This document shows positions 6,640 through 11,988 of a stretch of DNA of 11,988 nt, in pieces. Source of the DNA: Suttonella ornithocola (GTDB lineage Bacteria > Pseudomonadota > Gammaproteobacteria > Cardiobacteriales > Cardiobacteriaceae); contig NZ_LWHB01000047.1 of assembly GCF_001889065.1 (NCBI RefSeq), positions 1 through 11,988 of the forward strand, written 5' to 3'. A model generated the notes under the pieces. That model had not been told where the DNA came from. It saw nothing but the letters and a program-made list of their open reading frames with translations, and made no database searches. The position numbers and the translations under genes are program-made. Position 1 is the first letter of the stretch; each line of letters begins with the position of its first letter.

Positions 6640-9360
6640 ATGCAGACATATTCTTCTCAAAACTGGTTATCTGTTGTTCGTCGAGGATTGACAGATTTGT
6701 GGTTTATTTTATCAATAGCAGCTGCTGTTTTATTACTAATTGTGCTGTTTGGATATCATGCAACCGATCCGGGTTGGAGTACTTCTGGAGAGAATATAGG
6801 TGTTCAACATTGGCTTGGTATTTCTGGCGCATATGCAGCAGATACTTTATTTTCTTTGTTTGGTTATGGGGCTTATTTAATTCCAGTAGGATTACTTGCG
6901 ATTGGTTGGCAAAGTGCTCGGCGAGAATATTTAGATACTGAGTTAATGGTGTGGAAAAGTGTGGGATTAATAGTTAGTTTATTGGCACTATGTGGTATTT
7001 TAACGTTTCACTGTAATATTCGAATCAATTCTTTATCTATAACAGGCGGCGGATTATTAGGGCAAAAGTTTAGTGCAGAACTGCTAAAAATTTGGACAAT
7101 TCCCATGATTATGGGACTTTATACTTTATTATTTGTAGTAGGTATAACGCTATTATTAGAAGTTCGATGGTTTGGTTTGTTGGAAAAAATAGGGTATCCC
7201 ATTCTTACGTTATTAAGCCGTTTTAGCAGCAGACCACAAGAAATTGCTATTGAGGAAGAAGAGTATGTCGTTCAAGCTGATGATCCAGATGATAAGCGTC
7301 ATGCTTTATTAAATCGATTAAAGGGCAAGCCGATTTCTCAGTCAGAGAATGAGCCAAATGTTTTGAAGCGTCAGGAACCTGTTTTATCAGAATTTGCAGA
7401 GTCTCAAGAGCAAACTTTGGCTAATGAGTTTAATTTTGTTACTTCTACAAAACCCGTAGAACAAGAATTTGAGCCGTCAGCAATAAATTGGCAAGAATTT
7501 AAGCAAGAACCTTCTCTTTTTATACAATCTGATAAGCCCTCTACGCTTGCTGCAAGGTTAGAAAATTATAATACATCTACTCCATCTGCAAAATCTTCTG
7601 AATCTGTAGAAAATCTTTTTGATGATTATGATGCTTTTGGCGAACAAGAAATTTCTTCAAGTGCCTCTGATTTTTCGTCTATCCACGCGACTAATGATGA
7701 AGATGCTTATCTAACGGCTATTCAAGACGATGATGAGTACGCAGATAATCATTCAGAAATAGTTTCCCAAGAAACTGAAGCAGAACATTTAAAAGTACGA
7801 TTGAATAATTCATCGTCTATCAAAGAGAATGTTTTTTATCGTTCTACTCAACTAGATACTTATCATCTTCCCTCCCTTTCTCTATTAAAAGTTAGCCCCC
7901 CCAGTCAGTTGCCTGACAAAGATAGTCAATTTGAAATTTTGGCGCCACTCGTAGAGTCTGCACTAAGTAATTATCGACTAGATGTGCGTGTTGTTGATAT
8001 TGCGGTTGGACCTGTAGTTACGCGACTAGAGTTAGAGCTTGCTCCGGGAATAAAAGTGAGTCAAATTTCAAGTTTAGATAAGGATTTGGCACGTTCTTTA
8101 TCGGTGCAGAGGGTAAGAGTTGTAGATGTTATTCCTGGTAAACCTTATATTGGCCTAGAAATCCCTAATAAAAAAAGAGAAATTGTTCATTTGCGAGATG
8201 TTTTAGAATCTAAAGCCTATCAAGAGCAAAAATCACCGCTCACTTTGGTTTTAGGTTCAGATATTTCTGGGCAACCAGTAGTAACTAACTTAGCTAAGAT
8301 GCCACATTTATTAGTGGCAGGGACAACGGGTTCAGGTAAATCTGTGGCTATTAACGTGATGTTAGCTAGTATGTTATTTAAGGCAAAGCCAGATGAGTTA
8401 AAGCTAATTTTGGTTGACCCGAAGATGTTAGAAATGAGTATGTATGAAGATATCCCTCATTTGCTTACACCAGTGGTTACGGATATGAATGACGCAGAAA
8501 ATGCTTTGCGTTGGGCGGTGGCTGAGATGGAGCGCCGTTATCAGTTAATGGCAGCGTTTAAAGTGCGTAATATTGCAAACTTTAACCAGACAATTCGTGA
8601 AATGCAGGCGCGTGGTGAACGAATTGATGATCCGCTTTGGCGGGCAGAAGATCATATCGGATTGGCCCACCAGCCACCACAAATTACGCCTTTGCCTTAT
8701 ATCGTTATCGTTATTGATGAATTGGCCGATATGATGATGGCGGTTGGAAAAAAAGTAGAAGAATTGATTGCGCGAATTGCTCAAAAGGCACGTGCAGCTG
8801 GGATTCATTTGATTTTGGCAACACAGCGTCCTTCTGTAGATGTCATTACAGGGCTAATTAAAGCGAATGTTCCCACGCGCTTAGCTTTTCAAGTGTCTTC
8901 TAAAATAGATTCTCGAACCATTATTGACCAGCAAGGCGCGGAAGCATTACTGGGACACGGAGACGGGTTGTTCGTCCCACCGGGTAGTTCCGCACCTAGA
9001 CGGGTTCACGGTGCTTTTATTGAAGACGGAGAAGTAGATGCTTTAACCAGCTATATAAAAACACAAGCTGAACCACAATATGAAGACAGCATAACCAATC
9101 CCGTTCCTGCTTCTGCAATGGGGGCTTTGGGCGCTATGGAAAAATCAGATGACCCTGAGCAAGATCCGCTTTATGATGAGGCATGCCAAATCGTCATCGA
9201 AACCGGAAAAGCATCTATTTCTTATTTACAGCGTCGTTTACAGATTGGCTATAATCGTTCAGCACGCATTATTGAAGCGATGGAGGCGGCTGGATTGGTT
9301 TCTCCGGCAGAGCGTGGGCAACGAAAAGTCTTGCGTGGCAATGATGACGATAACTATTAA
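6640..9360 (+). CDS. ftsK: DNA translocase FtsK
   Basis: This septal DNA pump moves chromosome termini through the closing septum and activates XerCD at dif. It has 906 residues from the ATG. An in-frame TTG nine codons upstream (6613) is possible, and neither start has a clear Shine-Dalgarno. Four TM helices lie at about 20-39, 68-90, 102-124 and 151-173. A hydrophilic, Ser/Glu/Asp/Gln-rich linker follows (about 200-425), shorter than in E. coli FtsK (1329 aa). The motor has an alpha subdomain from about 430 and a RecA-like beta subdomain. Walker A is GTTGSGKS at 561-568 (K567). Walker B is IVIVIDELAD with D693 and E694. The C-terminal winged-helix gamma domain (about 842-906, DPLYDEACQIV, RRLQIGYNRSARIIEAME) reads KOPS and contacts XerD. 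lolA follows after 79 bp. A C7 run sits at 7896-7902 in the linker. Confidence 0.97.
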   Translation: MQTYSSQNWLSVVRRGLTDLWFILSIAAAVLLLIVLFGYHATDPGWSTSGENIGVQHWLGISGAYAADTLFSLFGYGAYLIPVGLLAIGWQSARREYLDTELMVWKSVGLIVSLLALCGILTFHCNIRINSLSITGGGLLGQKFSAELLKIWTIPMIMGLYTLLFVVGITLLLEVRWFGLLEKIGYPILTLLSRFSSRPQEIAIEEEEYVVQADDPDDKRHALLNRLKGKPISQSENEPNVLKRQEPVLSEFAESQEQTLANEFNFVTSTKPVEQEFEPSAINWQEFKQEPSLFIQSDKPSTLAARLENYNTSTPSAKSSESVENLFDDYDAFGEQEISSSASDFSSIHATNDEDAYLTAIQDDDEYADNHSEIVSQETEAEHLKVRLNNSSSIKENVFYRSTQLDTYHLPSLSLLKVSPPSQLPDKDSQFEILAPLVESALSNYRLDVRVVDIAVGPVVTRLELELAPGIKVSQISSLDKDLARSLSVQRVRVVDVIPGKPYIGLEIPNKKREIVHLRDVLESKAYQEQKSPLTLVLGSDISGQPVVTNLAKMPHLLVAGTTGSGKSVAINVMLASMLFKAKPDELKLILVDPKMLEMSMYEDIPHLLTPVVTDMNDAENALRWAVAEMERRYQLMAAFKVRNIANFNQTIREMQARGERIDDPLWRAEDHIGLAHQPPQITPLPYIVIVIDELADMMMAVGKKVEELIARIAQKARAAGIHLILATQRPSVDVITGLIKANVPTRLAFQVSSKIDSRTIIDQQGAEALLGHGDGLFVPPGSSAPRRVHGAFIEDGEVDALTSYIKTQAEPQYEDSITNPVPASAMGALGAMEKSDDPEQDPLYDEACQIVIETGKASISYLQRRLQIGYNRSARIIEAMEAAGLVSPAERGQRKVLRGNDDDNY

Positions 9361-9413
9361 AAAACTATGATGACTTGTTTATCTCATGTTCTGAAAAAAT
9401 ATGGCGGGATACC

Positions 9414-9419
9414 TATAAT
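9414..9419 (+). promoter_or_regulatory. Predicted -10 box of lolA
   Basis: A perfect TATAAT. The matching -35 is weak (CTGAAA at 9391-9396, 17-bp spacing). The start near 9426 would give a leader of only about 14 nt that begins almost at the ribosome binding site, so lolA may also be read through from ftsK. Confidence 0.5.
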
Positions 9420-9426
9420 TTTATTA

Positions 9427-9432
9427 AGAGGA
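9427..9432 (+). promoter_or_regulatory. Ribosome binding site of lolA
   Basis: AGAGGA lies 7 nt before the ATG at 9440. It is the best Shine-Dalgarno in the window. Confidence 0.75.
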
Positions 9433-9439
9433 ATATTTT

Positions 9440-10168
9440 ATGAAGATTAAATCTCTAACCCTTTTTGCGACTTTAAGTGTGGCTTTATCTGCACAAGCAC
9501 AGCTATTCAATATTCATCCTAAAGCAACAGCAACGCAAGCAGATACACAAACGACAGTTTCATCAGAAAATACAAAAATATTAAATACTGCGTCGGCTGC
9601 AACTTTAGAGAAATACTTTCAACAAACTAAAGACCTTCAAGGTGATTTTGTTCAAGCGGTGTATTCTTCTCGCGGGCAAGAAAAAAGCACGGGTAAAATG
9701 TGGTTAAGCAAGCCGGGTAAGTTTTATTGGGATTATCAAACACCAGACCGTCAGAAAATTATTAGCAATGGTAAAAAAGTTTGGCAGTATGATTTAGATT
9801 TAGAGCAAATTTCTGTGCGCAAAAAAGACGAATTGGTTGGAGATATTGCTATTCGTATTCTAACCGGCGAAAGCAAATTAACAGATGTTTTCAATGTTGT
9901 TGCCGTATCGCCAAAACAAGCACCGACTATACTGCATAAAGTTGCTCAAAATGCGGATGTATACCATTTAACGCCTAAAAAATCGCAAGAAGGCTATGAT
10001 AGTATTTGGGTGATTATGAAAAATGGACAATTAGAAGTCATCAGTGTTGACGGTGGAGGTGGACAACAAACCGTTATTGGATTTACCAACCTCAAACGTA
10101 ATGTGGGTATTCCAGCAAAACAATTTGAATTTACCCCACCAAAAGGTGTAGATATTGTTGGTGGATAA
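9440..10168 (+). CDS. lolA: Periplasmic outer-membrane lipoprotein carrier LolA
   Basis: LolA takes lipoproteins released by the LolCDE transporter across the periplasm to LolB or the outer membrane. It has 242 residues. A Sec signal peptide (1-20, basic MKIK then a hydrophobic core) ends in the signal peptidase I motif AQA, with cleavage before Q21. A Thr/Ser/Gln/Ala-rich stretch of about 30 residues (21-51) comes before the LolA fold, which starts near residue 52 (SAATLEKYFQQTKDLQGDFV). Family signatures visible are GKMWLSKPGKFYWDYQTPD, ISNGKKVWQYD, VYHLTPK and the FEFTPPKGVDIV end. The linker makes it longer than E. coli LolA (about 200 residues). The ftsK-lolA-rarA order is widely conserved in gammaproteobacteria. 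rarA begins 63 bp downstream. Confidence 0.93.
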   Translation: MKIKSLTLFATLSVALSAQAQLFNIHPKATATQADTQTTVSSENTKILNTASAATLEKYFQQTKDLQGDFVQAVYSSRGQEKSTGKMWLSKPGKFYWDYQTPDRQKIISNGKKVWQYDLDLEQISVRKKDELVGDIAIRILTGESKLTDVFNVVAVSPKQAPTILHKVAQNADVYHLTPKKSQEGYDSIWVIMKNGQLEVISVDGGGGQQTVIGFTNLKRNVGIPAKQFEFTPPKGVDIVGG

Positions 10169-10196
10169 CCAGCTCTAATATTAAAAATATTTATGA

Positions 10197-10212
10197 GGGC
10201 AAACGCTTGTCC
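10197..10212 (+). promoter_or_regulatory. Small RNA hairpin in the lolA-rarA gap
   Basis: GGGCAA-ACGC-TTGTCC forms a 6-bp stem in RNA (one G-U pair) with a 4-nt loop. It ends 4 nt before the rarA Shine-Dalgarno and overlaps the palindrome CCTTATAAGG (10211-10220), which contains part of it. It could tune rarA translation. It lacks the T-run of a terminator. Confidence 0.3.
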
Positions 10213-10216
10213 TTAT

Positions 10217-10222
10217 AAGGAA
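10217..10222 (+). promoter_or_regulatory. Ribosome binding site deciding the rarA GTG start
   Basis: AAGGAA lies about 10 nt upstream of the GTG at 10232. The upstream in-frame ATG at 10193 has only A/T-rich sequence before it. Confidence 0.6.
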
Positions 10223-10231
10223 TATTTAGCA

Positions 10232-11539
10232 GTGGCTCAACATTCTTTGTTTTCTCAACAAATTGACATTCCGCTTGCAGAAAAGCTTCGCCCCAAAACA
10301 TTGGAAGACTATTTTGGACAAAAGCATATAATTGGTAAAGGTAGTATTCTCTCAATAGCCATAGCTCAAAAAAGACCTTTTTCAATGCTGTTGTGGGGAC
10401 CGCCAGGTTGTGGCAAAACGACTCTCGCACTTTTGCTTGCTAAAGCTTTTAATGCCGAATTTATCAAACTATCAGCTGTTTTTTGTGGTGTTAAAGAAGT
10501 TAGAGAAGCAGTTGCACAAGCACAGACACAACGTTCAGTTGGTCGGCAAACATTGCTATTTATTGACGAAATTCATCGCTTTAATAAAGCTCAACAAGAT
10601 GCTTTTTTACCCTATGTAGAAGATGGAACCATTATTCTCATTGGCGCAACAACCGAAAATCCCGCTTTTAATTTAAATAATGCATTGCTTTCAAGACTTA
10701 AAGTTTTGCATTTCAAACCGCTTAATGAAGCAGCACTTTTACAAACCCTTCAAAAAGCCTTAACAATTTTGAAAAGAGAAGACTTAAAGGAAAATAAAGG
10801 TCTCTCAATTATTGCTTATCAAGCGGCTGGAGATGCCCGAAAAGCCATCGCATGGTTAGAAGAATGGATACTTCTACAGTCCCAAAATATATCCGCTGAA
10901 GACGCTTTAAATCAAGCACTAGCAGAACAACCTAAAGCGCTTGATAAACAGGGTGATTGGTTTTACGAACTCCTATCAGCTTTTCATAAATCATTGAGAG
11001 GTAGTCATCCTGATGGCGCGCTTTATTGGTTTGCACGAATGGTTGAAGGTGGGGCAGACCCACTGATTATTTGTAGAAGAATGTTGTGTGTTGCTAGTGA
11101 AGATATTGGAAATGCTGACCCAAACGCCTTAAATCTTGCGCTAAATACCTATCAAACCTTTGAACGCTTAGGCGCGCCGGAAGGCTACCTTTCTATGGCA
11201 CAATGCATTACCTACTTAGCGCTCGCGCCGAAAAGCAACGCCGCTTATAAGGCCATGAAAGCAGCATTTGCCTATGTAAAAGAAAACCCAGCTTATCCAG
11301 TCCCGCCTCACCTGCGCAATGCCCCTACACAATTACATCAGCAAGAAAACCATGGACAAGGTTACCGATATGCACATGACGAACTCTATGCCTATAGTGC
11401 AGGGCAAACTTACCTACCTAATGAAATGAAAAATATCAAATTTTATCAACCAAATGATAGAGGATTCGAGCAAAAATTCGCTGAAAAAATGAAAAAATTA
11501 AATGAATTAGATTTGCTATTTAAGCAGCAACCTTTCTAA
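10232..11539 (+). CDS. rarA: Replication-associated recombination protein RarA (MgsA/YcaJ), AAA+ ATPase
   Basis: RarA is a tetrameric clamp-loader-like ATPase that acts at stalled forks and single-strand gaps and interacts with SSB. I choose the GTG start at 10232 (435 aa; E. coli 447). It has a Shine-Dalgarno, and it puts LAEKLRP about 15 residues in, as in the E. coli protein. The ATG at 10193 would add 13 residues and has no Shine-Dalgarno. Walker A is WGPPGCGKTT (55-64, K62). Walker B is LLFIDEIHRF (D112, E113). Sensor 1 is GATTEN (138-143), and the arginine finger lies in SRLKV (R155). The C-terminal tetramerisation domain shows HKSLRGSHPDGALYWFARM, RRMLCVASEDIGNADP and VPPHLRNAPT. The usual SAVTSGVKE block reads SAVFCGVKE, a mild divergence. 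The gene is complete, and no terminator is evident before the IS region. Confidence 0.95.
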   Translation: MAQHSLFSQQIDIPLAEKLRPKTLEDYFGQKHIIGKGSILSIAIAQKRPFSMLLWGPPGCGKTTLALLLAKAFNAEFIKLSAVFCGVKEVREAVAQAQTQRSVGRQTLLFIDEIHRFNKAQQDAFLPYVEDGTIILIGATTENPAFNLNNALLSRLKVLHFKPLNEAALLQTLQKALTILKREDLKENKGLSIIAYQAAGDARKAIAWLEEWILLQSQNISAEDALNQALAEQPKALDKQGDWFYELLSAFHKSLRGSHPDGALYWFARMVEGGADPLIICRRMLCVASEDIGNADPNALNLALNTYQTFERLGAPEGYLSMAQCITYLALAPKSNAAYKAMKAAFAYVKENPAYPVPPHLRNAPTQLHQQENHGQGYRYAHDELYAYSAGQTYLPNEMKNIKFYQPNDRGFEQKFAEKMKKLNELDLLFKQQPF

Positions 11540-11646
11540 GCCCCTATGAAATGAAAAGGAATTTTAGAATAATCACTATGCAACTTAATGGGATAGCTAA
11601 AAAACTAGATATAACATACCCTATAGATTTACACATCTTTACTCAT

Positions 11647-11988
11647 ATGCGTCCCTATTCATTAGAACTCAGGAAAAAAGTAATCGCAAAACTAGCAGAA
11701 GGCTATTCGGTTCGTCAGGTAGCCAATAACTTTGGTATCTATTTCACTCCTGCTCAGAAGTGGAAAATGCGTGATTGCCTTTAGCCTACTAAAAGAACAA
11801 GAACTTCTTATTCTTACAAAATAGACTTCAAAACCCTAATGGCTAGTGTAGAGTACTATCCAGATGCTTATCAACATGAGCATGCCCAGCGTTTTCATTG
11901 CTCACAGACAGCTATTCACAAAGCATTGAAGAAACTTGGTATTAGCTATAAAAAAACACTAAGGCATCCAAAAGCTAATCAAGATGAT
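11647..11988 (+). pseudogene. IS630-family transposase, N-terminal part, interrupted by an in-frame TAG and cut by the window edge
   Basis: From the ATG at 11647 the frame gives MRPYSLELRKKVIAKLAEGY then SVRQVANNFGI, the winged-helix/HTH DNA-binding start of IS630 transposases. It ends at a TAG (11782-11784, codon 46). The same frame then stays open for 68 codons to the window end. It encodes further family sequence: FKTLMASVEYYPDAYQHEHA, a second HTH with CSQTAIHKALKKLGISYKKT, then HPKANQDD. Because both halves share one frame, a nonsense mutation (for example CAG or AAG to TAG) explains this better than a frameshift. The DDE catalytic domain would lie beyond the window. No Shine-Dalgarno precedes 11647, and I could not fix the left inverted repeat or the TA target duplication within 11540-11646. 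Readthrough or a restart at ATG 11839 is possible but unsupported. Confidence 0.8.

Noticed and set aside
11551..11646. Upstream 32-codon extension of the transposase frame
   Set aside because: The sequence has no similarity to IS630 transposases, which characteristically begin at a YSLELRKK-type segment. This stretch more likely holds the left end of the element.
11782..11784. TAG as a recoded sense codon (pyrrolysine or programmed readthrough)
   Set aside because: Nothing around it suggests recoding, and decay of an IS transposase by a nonsense mutation is the simpler reading.
1..11988. CRISPR array, tRNA/rRNA, toxin-antitoxin or defence island
   Set aside because: No regularly spaced repeats, cloverleaf or rRNA-like sequence, and no small gene pairs with such motifs were seen on either strand.

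Overview
The window reads as chromosome from an AT-rich gammaproteobacterium. The evidence is the dnaG-rpoD pair with a sigma-70-type RpoD carrying a long acidic non-conserved region, and the ftsK-lolA-rarA order. I cannot name the genus from sequence alone. An AT-rich mucosal or host-associated lineage (Cardiobacteriales- or Moraxellaceae-like) is a guess, resting partly on the quinol-type NO reductase and the flavour of the IS630 transposase.

Layout: 1-1514 holds the 3' nine-tenths of dnaG (primase, start outside the window). It is followed 40 bp later by rpoD (1555-3378), which ends in a strong hairpin terminator (3403-3428). On the opposite strand, converging on that terminator, is a single-subunit quinol-dependent nitric oxide reductase, norB/qNOR (3460-5721). 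A 286-bp intergenic region (5722-6007) separates norB from a divergent DUF2062 membrane-protein gene (6008-6547). Next come ftsK (6640-9360), lolA (9440-10168) and rarA (10232-11539), all on the + strand. The window ends inside an IS630-family transposase whose frame is broken by an in-frame TAG (11782-11784).

How the genes relate: most of the window is core information processing and envelope biology (primase, primary sigma factor, chromosome translocase, lipoprotein carrier, replication-fork AAA+ ATPase). norB is the respiratory or NO-detoxification exception. Its promoter can be read in unusual detail: a near-perfect FNR-type box is centred exactly at -41.5 from the start site predicted by a TACAAT -10 box, which is the class II activator geometry. 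The same intergenic region holds several inverted repeats. One is a GTACGAT motif present four times, straddling both predicted divergent start sites. I consider this region the most interesting part of the window.

I found no CRISPR array, tRNA, rRNA, toxin-antitoxin or defence system, and no convincing novel multi-gene system. The strongest leads are regulatory (5722-6007) and the decayed transposase at the right edge.
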